Of a DNA stretch of 15,999 nt, positions 1 to 7,607 are shown piece by piece. Position numbers and translations under genes: made by a program. The first letter of the stretch is position 1. The number at the start of each line of letters is the position of its first letter. The DNA is from Bacillota bacterium (lineage in GTDB: Bacteria; Bacillota; Clostridia; Acetivibrionales; DTU013): positions 1 through 15,999 of the forward strand of contig JAEWQC010000308.1 of NCBI GenBank assembly GCA_023399355.1. The letters run 5' to 3'. A model generated the notes under the pieces. It was not told where the DNA came from, did not search any database, and saw nothing but the letters and a program-made list of their open reading frames with translations.

Positions 1-2193
1 CCTGAAGACAGTATCCGTGTGAATGTCATGCTGCTTAATGACCTGTTGAACCTCGCCAGTGAAATGGTGCTTGCCCGGAATCAGCTGCTTAGGACCATGG
101 AAAGCCATAGAAAGAGCATTCCCGGTATCGAACCGATTTTTCAGAATGTTGATCATATCACCACAAACCTGCAGGAAAAAATCATGCAGACCAGAATGCA
201 GCCCATATCAAATGTGTTCAATAAATTCCCGAGGATTATCAGGGAACTGTCTAAAAAGCTGGGCAAGGAAATTCATCTTGAAATGGAAGGAACCGAGGTT
301 GAACTTGATAAATCCATTATCGAAGCGTTGGGTGATCCGATGACCCATCTTGTCAGAAATGCCGTGGACCATGGCATGGAAGCACCTGATGACAGGGAAA
401 GGCAGGGGAAGCCGAGAGAAGGCACCATTAGGCTGAATGCTTACCATGAAGGCGGCTATGTGAATATCGATGTCATTGATGACGGAAAAGGGATCAATGT
501 CGAGACGATAAAAAAGAAGGCGTTGGAGAAGGGCTTTGCAGGTAAGCTGGATCTGGCAGCCATGGGCGAACAGGATATTTTGAAGCTGCTCTTCAAACCA
601 GGATTTTCAACAGCGGAGAAAGTGACTGACATTTCAGGCAGGGGCGTTGGAATGGATGTTGTAAAAACCAATATTGAAAAGCTTGGCGGAACTATAGAAA
701 TCTTCACTACCCTGCATGCCGGAACTACTTTCCGGCTCCTGCTCCCACTGACTCTCGCCATCATTCCATCGTTGATCGTGGAAGCGGAACACCAGAAATT
801 TGCACTTCCCCAGGTGAACCTGCAGGAAATTGTAAGGATAAAAGCCAATGATCCGGCCAGACGGATCGAATATATCAATAATTCGGAGGTGTTGCGCTTA
901 AGAGGCAGGCTTCTTCCGATCATCCATCTTGCTGACGTTTTAGGCCTGAATCGTACATATACCGATGAGAAAACGGGAGAAAGCGTTCGAGAAAGAAGAA
1001 AAACCCTTTTTGATACCAGACGCGTCAATCAAACTGATTTCACAGCGGAAAATGACCGGAGCAAAGTAAGCGAACGCCGAAAAACCGGCAGTATGAATAT
1101 CGTCAGGATCCTTGTGATCAAAATCGGATTCAGGCGTCTGGGTATTGCGGTGGATGCGATTCACGGAACGGAGGAAATTCTGGTAAAGACACTGCCGGTT
1201 TATGTGAAGGAGTGCAAATGTTACTCGGGTGTAACCATCCTGGGGGACGGAAAGACCTCTATGATTCTGGATCCAAGTGGCATTATCGAGAAAGCAAACC
1301 TGCATTATTTTGACGTGCCGGATGAAAAGAAATCCAGTGGTTCGACTGAAGAGAGTGAAAGCATGCGGGAAAATCAGAATCTGCTCCTGTTCCAATGCTC
1401 CGGGCCTGAGACTTTGGCGCTTGACATGTCCATGGTTTCCAGGGTGGAGGAGATTAAAGCCGAAGATATTGACCGCATCGGAGACAGAGAGTACATCAAG
1501 TTCAGAGGGAATTCCCTCAGAGTGATCCGGCCGGAAGATTTCTTACCCATCATGAATCAGAGAACCCCTAAAAGTAAATATTATGTGATCATCCCAAAAC
1601 TGGTCAACAACCCGATGGGAATCCTCATTGAAAGGATCCATGATACGATCCAGGCCGGAATAGACATTTCGCAGGATAACAACGTCAAATCTAAGGGTAT
1701 TATTGGCTCTGCCATTTTAAACAACACCATCGTTTTGCTGGTCAATGTGTATGAGCTTTTTGAAAATGTAAATCCTGAAGAGTATAAGGATGAAACTGGA
1801 ATAAAGAAGGGGGTTAAGCTAAGCATTCTTCTGGTGGAAGATACGCCCTTCTTTCAGATGCTTGAAAAGAACTACCTTGAAGATGCCGGATATACGGTTT
1901 ATCCGGCACAGAACGGTAAGGAAGCAATGGAAATTTTACAAACACAGAAAGTGGATGCTGTTGTAAGTGATATCAACATGCCTGTAATGAATGGACTGGA
2001 ATTTGTCAGAAAAATACGGGCAAATCCTGATCTGGCTCACCTTCCGGTGATCGCCATCACTTCGCTTTCGGGAGAATCACAGATAAAAGAAGGCTTTGAG
2101 GCCGGCTTTGATGCTTATGAGCTGAAACTGGACAGGCAAAGGCTGCTTGCGATTCTGGAACAAGCCATACAAAAAAGGAGGGGGACGTCATGA
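1..2193 (+). CDS. cheA: Hybrid chemotaxis histidine kinase CheA with C-terminal receiver (5' truncated by window)
   Basis: The reading frame is open from base 1, so the start and the phosphotransfer (P1) domain lie outside the window. The GTG at 19 is internal: the preceding codons already read like the start of the CheA dimerisation helix. Counting from that GTG, the P3 helices cover about residues 1-95. The ATPase domain has an N box (HLVRNAVDHGME, 110-121), G1 (DDGKG, 154-158) and G2 (GRGVGMDVV, 207-215). A CheW-like P5 domain begins near 248 and contains a charged insert near 315-360. A second CheW-like domain follows at about 452-590. A receiver domain occupies 597-724, with acidic pair E607/D608, phospho-acceptor D651 in SDINMP, T681 and K703. 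The protein would autophosphorylate in receptor arrays and pass phosphate to CheY and CheB. The fused receiver may act as a phosphate sink. The stop overlaps the cheW start by 4 bp. Family assignment is secure; the role of the fused receiver is inference. Confidence 0.96.
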   Translation, partial: PEDSIRVNVMLLNDLLNLASEMVLARNQLLRTMESHRKSIPGIEPIFQNVDHITTNLQEKIMQTRMQPISNVFNKFPRIIRELSKKLGKEIHLEMEGTEVELDKSIIEALGDPMTHLVRNAVDHGMEAPDDRERQGKPREGTIRLNAYHEGGYVNIDVIDDGKGINVETIKKKALEKGFAGKLDLAAMGEQDILKLLFKPGFSTAEKVTDISGRGVGMDVVKTNIEKLGGTIEIFTTLHAGTTFRLLLPLTLAIIPSLIVEAEHQKFALPQVNLQEIVRIKANDPARRIEYINNSEVLRLRGRLLPIIHLADVLGLNRTYTDEKTGESVRERRKTLFDTRRVNQTDFTAENDRSKVSERRKTGSMNIVRILVIKIGFRRLGIAVDAIHGTEEILVKTLPVYVKECKCYSGVTILGDGKTSMILDPSGIIEKANLHYFDVPDEKKSSGSTEESESMRENQNLLLFQCSGPETLALDMSMVSRVEEIKAEDIDRIGDREYIKFRGNSLRVIRPEDFLPIMNQRTPKSKYYVIIPKLVNNPMGILIERIHDTIQAGIDISQDNNVKSKGIIGSAILNNTIVLLVNVYELFENVNPEEYKDETGIKKGVKLSILLVEDTPFFQMLEKNYLEDAGYTVYPAQNGKEAMEILQTQKVDAVVSDINMPVMNGLEFVRKIRANPDLAHLPVIAITSLSGESQIKEGFEAGFDAYELKLDRQRLLAILEQAIQKRRGTS

Positions 2194-2633
2194 CGGTAAA
2201 AGTACTTACATTTTATCTTTGCGGAAGTCTCCTTGGCATTGATGTGACACTGGTGAAGGAAATCAACAGAAATGTGGAGTATTCGGCAGTGCCTGGGTCA
2301 CATGATTATATAGTCGGTTTTCTGAACATGCGCGGACAGGTGGTGACACTGTTCAATCTGGCAACGATTTTAACCCTGACTGGTGAAAATAACTGGGAGG
2401 GGCGGACGTGCGTCATATTGAAGACTCCGCGTGATCCTGACCAGGTGGGTTTTTTGATTGACCATCCGGGAGACGTGATTGATATCGACAAAGAGGAGTT
2501 TGAACTGCCCCCGGCCAATATAGGCGGGGTGGAAGGTGAATTTATCAGCAGTGTCGTAAAACTTAAGAATGAACTTTTAATGATTATTGATCCCAAAAAG
2601 ATCTTCAAAGATCAGAGGAATACCGAGGGATAA
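2190..2633 (+). CDS. cheW: Chemotaxis coupling protein CheW
   Basis: This 147-residue protein is a single CheW-like (SH3-pair) domain, the usual length for the family. Typical segments are the N-terminal FYLCGSLLGIDVTLVKEINR, the central PGSHDYIVGFLNMRGQVVTLFNL and the C-terminal strand LLMIIDPKKIF. It couples receptors to CheA P5 in the cytoplasmic array. The ATG at 2190 overlaps the cheA stop (ATGA) and is preceded by a strong Shine-Dalgarno site, AAGGAGGGGG, within the end of cheA, so translational coupling is likely. Because the CheA here already carries two CheW-like modules, this separate CheW is a third copy of the fold in one array unit. No unusual residues were noted. Confidence 0.95.
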   Translation: MTVKVLTFYLCGSLLGIDVTLVKEINRNVEYSAVPGSHDYIVGFLNMRGQVVTLFNLATILTLTGENNWEGRTCVILKTPRDPDQVGFLIDHPGDVIDIDKEEFELPPANIGGVEGEFISSVVKLKNELLMIIDPKKIFKDQRNTEG

Positions 2634-2650
2634 AGGGGAGACTTATCTTT

Positions 2651-3745
2651 TTGAATAAGCTGAAGGTATTATTGGTGGATAGTTCCGTGATAGCCAGGAT
2701 GGCTATTCTTGATGCTGTAAATTCTACGGAATACGGAATTGTCGAACGTGCTGCCTCAAATGGAGGTATTGCATTGGAATGGCTCAAACAGTGCAGCATT
2801 GATGTTGTGCTGATTGATGTTATGATTATCAGAAATGAAGGAATCGGCATCCTTAAAATGATAAAAAGCAATTATTCTAAAATAGAAACCATCATTTTGA
2901 GCAATGATCATCCTGAAAGCCCTGCAATTACACTGGAGTCGCTTAAGGCCGGTGCGATGGATTTCATACAAAAGCCGCCTGAAAAGGGGTATGAAACATA
3001 CCGGAGTGAGCTTAGGGCTCAGGTGAATACTCTTTTCTCACAGATTGTGAAAAAGAAATCCAGCGATTTTTCAGCACGCGCGGTTTTGTCTGAACAAAAA
3101 GAGCCGGCACCTAAAAATGAAGAAATTAACAATAAGAAGCGTGAAAAACGCGGCGGGTTCGATTTAATCCTGATTGCATCCTCGACAGGGGGACCGGTTG
3201 CGTTGGATACTATTTTCAGTGCATTCTCTTCAGAAATACACAAACCTGTATTGATTGTTCAGCATATGCCTCCGGAATTTACAAATTTGATGGCAAATAC
3301 AATGGAAAAAAAGTATCATCTGGACATTAAAGAGGGGAAAGACGGTGAGATCCTGAAAAAAGGGCAGATCGTTATTGCTCCGGGCGGAAGGCATATGACT
3401 GTTGAGGTATCGAGGGGGGCCGGAAGCACCATACGGCTGTTTGATACGGAGAATGTAAATGGTGTCAAGCCTTCTGCGGATGTTCTTTTCAAATCTGCAG
3501 CAAGCTCGTACAAGGGAAAGAACATCCTTGCCATTGTCCTGACCGGCATGGGGAATGACGGTACAAAGGGAATCATTGAACTGAAAAGGAATTGCAATTG
3601 CTATTGCATTACCCAAAGCGAAAGGACTTGTGTTGTTTACGGGATGCCAAAGTGCGTCTGTGAAGCCGGATTGTCGGATGAAGTTGCAGACCTGCAGGAT
3701 ATTGCCTATCGTATTCATAAGATTGTATCGGAATGGGAGGGCTGA
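2651..3745 (+). CDS. cheB: Chemotaxis response regulator / protein-glutamate methylesterase CheB
   Basis: The protein has 364 residues: receiver 1-125, a charged linker of about 130-168, and the methylesterase/glutamine deamidase domain 169-364. The catalytic triad is visible as S178 (ASSTGGP), H205 (VQHMPPE) and D303 (GMGNDG). It would remove methyl groups from receptors to reset sensitivity. The start is TTG at 2651, 17 bp after cheW, preceded by GGGGAG. The receiver is unusual. The acidic pair reads VDSS instead of VDDS, losing one usual Mg ligand. The loop after acceptor D56 reads DVMIIRNEG and lacks the normal proline; K108 is kept. Residues 315-337 carry six cysteines (C315, 317, 319, 327, 335, 337) where CheB proteins normally have few. 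Identity is certain, but control by phosphorylation may be weakened. Confidence 0.94.
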   Translation: MNKLKVLLVDSSVIARMAILDAVNSTEYGIVERAASNGGIALEWLKQCSIDVVLIDVMIIRNEGIGILKMIKSNYSKIETIILSNDHPESPAITLESLKAGAMDFIQKPPEKGYETYRSELRAQVNTLFSQIVKKKSSDFSARAVLSEQKEPAPKNEEINNKKREKRGGFDLILIASSTGGPVALDTIFSAFSSEIHKPVLIVQHMPPEFTNLMANTMEKKYHLDIKEGKDGEILKKGQIVIAPGGRHMTVEVSRGAGSTIRLFDTENVNGVKPSADVLFKSAASSYKGKNILAIVLTGMGNDGTKGIIELKRNCNCYCITQSERTCVVYGMPKCVCEAGLSDEVADLQDIAYRIHKIVSEWEG

Positions 3746-4602
3746 ACAAACAAGTGTGGAATGACAGTATATCCAAAGAATTTATGATGATACAGCGATT
3801 TATTGAAGATAAATGCGGCATCTTTTTAGGAGATGAAAAAGCGTACCTGTTGGAAAGCAGACTCTCGAAAATGTTGGCAGAGTCAATTTTTGAGAGCTTT
3901 GATGAATTATATGCCCAGATTTGTACATGGAATGATCCCGATATGATTGATGAAATCATTGATTCAATTACGATTAATGAAACTTTCTGGTTTAGGGACA
4001 AATCTCCATGGCTGATTATGGAGGAATTGTTGCTCCCAGCCTATATCATGGAACTCCGGGAAGGGAAGCGGAGAAAAGTGCGGATTTGGAGTGCGGCCAG
4101 CTCCTATGGACAGGAACCGTATTCGATTGCCATGTGCATAGACCATTATCTGCTGTCTCATAACATCGGTGACTTGAGTCTTGACCGGTTTGAAATTACT
4201 GCAACAGATATATCCCACACCGTTATTCAAATGGCTAAAACAGGAAGGTATGACAACATTTCCATTCAACGCGGGCTGGAAGAAACATACAGATCATCGT
4301 ATTTCAAAAACGAGGGAAGGGTTTGGACCTTAAATGAGAAAATCAGGAATGCAGTGAATTTTAGGCAGTTCAATCTCATAAATGATTTCGCTTCTTTCCC
4401 CAAGTTTGATATAATCTTCTTTAGGAATGTTTTAATTTATTTTTCTGATAAACTGAAGGAAGAAATGATGATTAAAATAAAATCTTCACTTTATCCAGGA
4501 GGGGCTTTATTTATAGGAAGTTCAGAGTTGTTTACCGATTATGGCACCGATTTTATTATGGATCATTATAAAAATGGAACTTATTTTAAAGCGAAAGGGT
4601 GA
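3733..4602 (+). CDS. cheR: Chemotaxis protein methyltransferase CheR
   Basis: CheR transfers methyl groups from S-adenosylmethionine to receptor glutamates and opposes CheB. From the ATG at 3733 it has 289 residues: an N-terminal helical domain (about 15-75), then the Rossmann methyltransferase domain. The SAM site reads RIWSAASSYGQEPYSIAM, the family's usual motif. NETFWFRD, near 87-94, is the conserved substrate-side loop, and FFRNVLIYF with LFIGSSE are conserved late strands. There is no TPR extension. The ATG at 3733 overlaps cheB by 13 bp and has a poor ribosome site. GTG at 3754 lies 12 bases after GGAGGG and would give the more usual N-terminal length, so the start is uncertain. The overlap suggests translational coupling with cheB. 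Confidence 0.94.
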   Translation: MGGLNKQVWNDSISKEFMMIQRFIEDKCGIFLGDEKAYLLESRLSKMLAESIFESFDELYAQICTWNDPDMIDEIIDSITINETFWFRDKSPWLIMEELLLPAYIMELREGKRRKVRIWSAASSYGQEPYSIAMCIDHYLLSHNIGDLSLDRFEITATDISHTVIQMAKTGRYDNISIQRGLEETYRSSYFKNEGRVWTLNEKIRNAVNFRQFNLINDFASFPKFDIIFFRNVLIYFSDKLKEEMMIKIKSSLYPGGALFIGSSELFTDYGTDFIMDHYKNGTYFKAKG

Positions 4603-4608
4603 TGGCAA

Positions 4609-4989
4609 TTGGATAGGATGAAGATTTTATCTGTGGACGATTCAACAACGATACGTAAAATCATACGATCATCAGTGGAAATCTTGAATTATGACCTTTT
4701 GGAGGCATCCGGGGGAAATGAGGCATTGGATATACTCGCCAAAGAACGTGAAAATATCAAGCTGATCCTGCTGGATTTAAATATGCCTGGCATGTCAGGG
4801 TTTGAACTGTTAAAAGCGATTAAAAAGGATAGTCTATATAAGGATATTCCTGTAATGATGGTTACGACCGAAGGGGAAAAGGAAAACATCGTCAAAGCCG
4901 TGCAGGCTGGTGTGGCCAATTACCTTCTAAAACCGTTTACTTCAGAAGAACTGACCAAGAAAATCATACAGTGCACCGGCAGGAGGTAG
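4609..4989 (+). CDS. cheY: Single-domain response regulator CheY
   Basis: This 126-residue stand-alone receiver has all the key residues: acidic pair D10/D11 in SVDDS, phospho-acceptor D56 in LLDLNMPGMSG, switch residue T86 or T87 in MVTTEG, and K108 in LLKPF. There is no output domain, so the phosphorylated form would act by binding a partner such as a flagellar switch or another effector. The TTG at 4609 has AAAGGGTGAT upstream, at the end of cheR; ATG at 4618 is an alternative start three codons in. It sits 6 bp after cheR and 4 bp before cheX, whose product is expected to dephosphorylate it. The receiver fold is certain. Calling it CheY rests on operon context and length. Confidence 0.93.
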   Translation: MDRMKILSVDDSTTIRKIIRSSVEILNYDLLEASGGNEALDILAKERENIKLILLDLNMPGMSGFELLKAIKKDSLYKDIPVMMVTTEGEKENIVKAVQAGVANYLLKPFTSEELTKKIIQCTGRR

Positions 4990-4993
4990 TATT

Positions 4994-5488
4994 ATGATTG
5001 ACGAAGTACTAAATAACGCCGAGAATCATTTTGAATTGTCCAGTTTCTTTTTTTCCACTGCATTTAAAGAGATTATACGGACGATGACCGGACTGGAGCT
5101 CAACGAAGAAAAGTTGTCGCAGGAAGATCTTAAAGCTTTTAAGGCGCAGATATCCGGCGTAATTATTTTATCCGGTGATAAAAGTATCATGATATCTTTA
5201 AGTATGTCGAGTATTTCAGCCTCAGCCTTGATTTCCTTCATGATCGGTTCACAGAGCAGTGAGTTAAGCGATGAGGATCTGAATGATGGAGTATCGGAGA
5301 TCGCAAATGTAGTAGGCGGAAAGATCAAAGCCAAGCTGTCGGTGACCGGCATCCATTTAACCAGTTTGCTGCCATTTACAATCAAAGGGAATGATCACTA
5401 TATTACACAAAGGGACAAAATTCTGTTATTCGTAAAAAAGTTCCACAACAACGACATTGAAATTCTGGCGAAAGTTTTTGCTCTTTAA
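4994..5488 (+). CDS. cheX: CheY-P phosphatase CheX
   Basis: This 164-residue protein matches the CheC/CheX/FliY phosphatase group. It has one phosphatase signature, ExxN, at E102 and N105 inside DGVSEIANVVGGKIKAKL. The single signature and the length of about 160 fit CheX, whereas CheC usually carries two. In this family the acidic and Asn side chains orient water for hydrolysis of the aspartyl phosphate on CheY-P, which ends the signal. The start ATG has an excellent Shine-Dalgarno site, AGGAGG, that overlaps the end of cheY. It is the last gene of the che operon seen here. No clear hairpin-plus-T-run terminator follows. Confidence 0.9.
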   Translation: MIDEVLNNAENHFELSSFFFSTAFKEIIRTMTGLELNEEKLSQEDLKAFKAQISGVIILSGDKSIMISLSMSSISASALISFMIGSQSSELSDEDLNDGVSEIANVVGGKIKAKLSVTGIHLTSLLPFTIKGNDHYITQRDKILLFVKKFHNNDIEILAKVFAL

Positions 5489-5506
5489 CTTCAAAGCGGT
5501 GACAAC

Positions 5507-5749
5507 TCATGACTTGAATTCAGCATACAGAATGCTTATCAGGACTGTCCCGCTTTGCATTATTGCTTCTGAAAATGGAATGATTTTGTGAATGCCATTG
5601 AATGGGTGAATGAATATCATCATGCAGTTTCCGCTAGAACTATTGATATCAGTTGTGGAAAATTCTTTACGGAGTATAGAGCCCTTGTAGATGGCAATAT
5701 CAAATGCGGCAGGGATTTTGGCATCGATATGGTCAATTGTGATTTCCAA
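5507..5749 (-). CDS. Orphan ORF of uncertain reality (80 codons)
   Basis: The frame opens at TTG 5749, a few bases after AAAGG, and ends 18 bp from the convergent cheX stop. The deduced 80-residue protein has plausible composition, with a strand-like middle (MMIFIHPFNGIHKIIPF) and a hydrophobic C-terminus. Codon use is not abnormal. No family was recognised. The complementary strand also has a start-less open stretch of about 60 codons over the same bases, which ends in TGA near 5761. Either or both could be remnants of a decayed gene. It is listed because it is the only coding candidate between the che operon and the peptide cassette. Confidence 0.3.
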   Translation of the reverse strand: MEITIDHIDAKIPAAFDIAIYKGSILRKEFSTTDINSSSGNCMMIFIHPFNGIHKIIPFSEAIMQSGTVLISILYAEFKS

Positions 5750-5794
5750 TCCTTTGCCTGAAGCTCTGAAGGAACTGGATCAGACACAGACTCC

Positions 5795-5822
5795 GTTCTG
5801 AATTTTAATTAAATTTCAGAAC
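5795..5822. repeat. AT-rich inverted repeat in the convergent intergenic region
   Basis: The arms GTTCTGAA (5795-5802) and TTCAGAAC (5815-5822) flank a 12-base AT-rich centre. It lies just beyond the 3' end of the minus-strand aldo/keto reductase gene, where that operon would be expected to terminate. No uninterrupted T-run follows on either strand, so terminator function is only possible. The rest of 5489-5853 holds only the orphan ORF described separately. Confidence 0.35.
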
Positions 5823-5853
5823 ATGAGGTTATACGGCGGGGCAAATAACAAAG

Positions 5854-7032
5854 TTAATGTCTCTTTAAATTGAATAAAAGCTTTACTCTAAGGCTTTCGA
5901 ACTCCTTGAAAGTCTTTTTTAACATTTTTCGTATTGGAATTTTCTGAGGGCACTTTTTTTCACAAATACCGCACTGTTTGCATAATGACGGACTGCTGCG
6001 TTCATTTGTAGACAGGTTGAATAATGAATTATAATATTCCAGGATAACCCTACTGTCGTTAAACATATACTTTTTGTTAAGTAATTCAAAACAAAGAGGA
6101 ATATTCACACCTGATGGACAAGGCATACAATATTTGCAACCTGTGCACTCAACTTTCATCAACTTTTTATAGATAGACTTTATAGTATTTACTGCAAAGA
6201 GATCCTTTACACACATACTATTAGCATATGCGTTGTCTGCAATACAGGAATTTTCTAAAATTTGACTTTCTCCATTCATACCAGACAGGACAACAGTTAC
6301 TTCCGGATGATTCCAAATCCATCTCAGAGCCAGTTCGGCAGGAGTTTTATTAATTTGACTATCTTTTAGCAAATCCTGTACCTCGTAAGGAATATTTTTG
6401 ACTAAATTCCCTCCACGCAAAGGTTCCATGATTACTACCCCTAAATTTTTACCTGCTGCATATTCAAGACCCTCCGTACCAGCTTGATTATTCTCATCAA
6501 GGTAATTGTATTGAATCTGACACATATCCCAATCATATTCATCCACTATTTCCTTAAATGTTAATAAATCGCCATGATAAGAAAAGCCCGCATTTAGTAT
6601 ATAACCGTTCTTTTTCAGTTTATTTAAAAAATCTAATAAACCAAGCGATTTCATACGTTCCCATGTTGCTTTACAGTCTATACCATGAACCAAATAATAA
6701 TTTACATAATCTGTTCGAAGTTTTTTTAATTGGCTATTAAATAATTTTTCCATATCATCATGAATATTAACGTGCCATGGAGGAAGTTTCGTAGCAACTT
6801 TTATACTATTTCTGTACTTCGGTATTATTGATTTTCCTAAAAATTTTTCATTTTCTCCATTATGATAAACAAAGGCTGTATCAAAATAGTTAATGCCATG
6901 TTCCATAGCAGTTTCTATTAAATTTAATGCTTTTTCTTCAACTATTTTTCCATTCATTTGAGGAAATCTCATACAACCAAATCCTAAAATAGAAAGTGAT
7001 TCTCCTGATTTTGGGACTTTCCTGTATAGCAT
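5854..7032 (-). CDS. Aldo/keto reductase with C-terminal [4Fe-4S] ferredoxin-like domain
   Basis: The first 280 or so residues of this 392-residue protein form an AKR (beta/alpha)8 barrel. The tetrad D51, Y56 (DTAFVYHNGENE), K82 (ATKLPPWH) and H116 (LVHGI) is complete, and an NADP-binding strand is likely. The C-terminus adds two cluster motifs: C296xxCxxCxxC305 followed by PSGVNIP, and C351xxCxxCxxxC361 followed by PQKIPI. Such fusions are common in anaerobes and could pass electrons between NAD(P)H and ferredoxin-type partners. The physiological substrate is unknown. I chose ATG 7032 over ATG 7038 because GGAGA (7043-7039) lies 6 bases before it but touches the upstream ATG, and family members usually begin MLYRK. 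It is the last gene of the minus-strand peptide operon, 18 bp after the GNAT gene. A peptide-tailoring or cofactor role is inference from context. Confidence 0.9.
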   Translation of the reverse strand: MLYRKVPKSGESLSILGFGCMRFPQMNGKIVEEKALNLIETAMEHGINYFDTAFVYHNGENEKFLGKSIIPKYRNSIKVATKLPPWHVNIHDDMEKLFNSQLKKLRTDYVNYYLVHGIDCKATWERMKSLGLLDFLNKLKKNGYILNAGFSYHGDLLTFKEIVDEYDWDMCQIQYNYLDENNQAGTEGLEYAAGKNLGVVIMEPLRGGNLVKNIPYEVQDLLKDSQINKTPAELALRWIWNHPEVTVVLSGMNGESQILENSCIADNAYANSMCVKDLFAVNTIKSIYKKLMKVECTGCKYCMPCPSGVNIPLCFELLNKKYMFNDSRVILEYYNSLFNLSTNERSSPSLCKQCGICEKKCPQKIPIRKMLKKTFKEFESLRVKLLFNLKRH

Positions 7033-7050
7033 ACTCATTCTCCATATAAT

Positions 7051-7542
7051 TTATAGTTTTTTTGCTACTCTTACCCGATATGGCATTAATCCAACACGAC
7101 GGAATAGTGTTAACACTGTTTCATTGGCACTATATGCATCAGCAACCAGGTACTTATACCCATTCAATTTGACCCATTGTTCTGCGGATTTATAAAGCCT
7201 GTTCATAATAGAGTATATCTGTTTAAACTTTCTGGTTTGCTCATCAATATAAAAGTTGCTAATATAGCCATATTTATCAGCCGAAAAATTTGAATTTTTT
7301 TCATATAACCATACTTCAATAAAGCCAACTAGTCTACTATCAAGTTCTGCAATAAATATATGACAATTTTCATTCTGTAAAAATCTATGATATCGCTCTT
7401 TTACTAATACCGGGGTAATTTCACCTGCGCTATATGGATTGTAGAATAAATCGAAATCAAACATATATGAAAAGTACTCATCAACAATACGCACAAGGTT
7501 GTTAATATCAGTTGAATCCGCAATTCTAACTACTAACTCCAT
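7051..7542 (-). CDS. GNAT-like N-acetyltransferase, degenerate acyl-CoA loop
   Basis: This 163-residue protein has the GNAT order: an N-terminal strand and helix (VVRIADSTDINNLVRIVDEY), strand IFIAELDSRLVGFIEVWLY, a strand-turn-helix at about 92-120, and the C-terminal block YLVADAYSANETVLTLFRRVGL, which is the classic A/B motif. The pyrophosphate-binding turn, normally R/QxxGxG/A, reads TRKFKQIYS with no glycine, so acetyl-CoA binding is doubtful or altered. ATG 7542 has GGGAG 8-12 bases upstream. It sits between the radical SAM enzyme (65 bp) and the reductase, so it may modify or bind the peptide product, or confer self-protection. Those roles are inference. Confidence 0.8.
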   Translation of the reverse strand: MELVVRIADSTDINNLVRIVDEYFSYMFDFDLFYNPYSAGEITPVLVKERYHRFLQNENCHIFIAELDSRLVGFIEVWLYEKNSNFSADKYGYISNFYIDEQTRKFKQIYSIMNRLYKSAEQWVKLNGYKYLVADAYSANETVLTLFRRVGLMPYRVRVAKKL

Positions 7543-7607
7543 ATTTTTTCTCCCGCTATTTATAATATTTTATTAATGTTTTTTCCGGCTTGAATTTTGT
7601 AAATACT

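Noticed and set aside
456..1028. Long minus-strand open frames opposite cheA and other plus-strand genes
   Set aside because: They are shadows of strongly conserved coding sequence, with no family match and no start signals.
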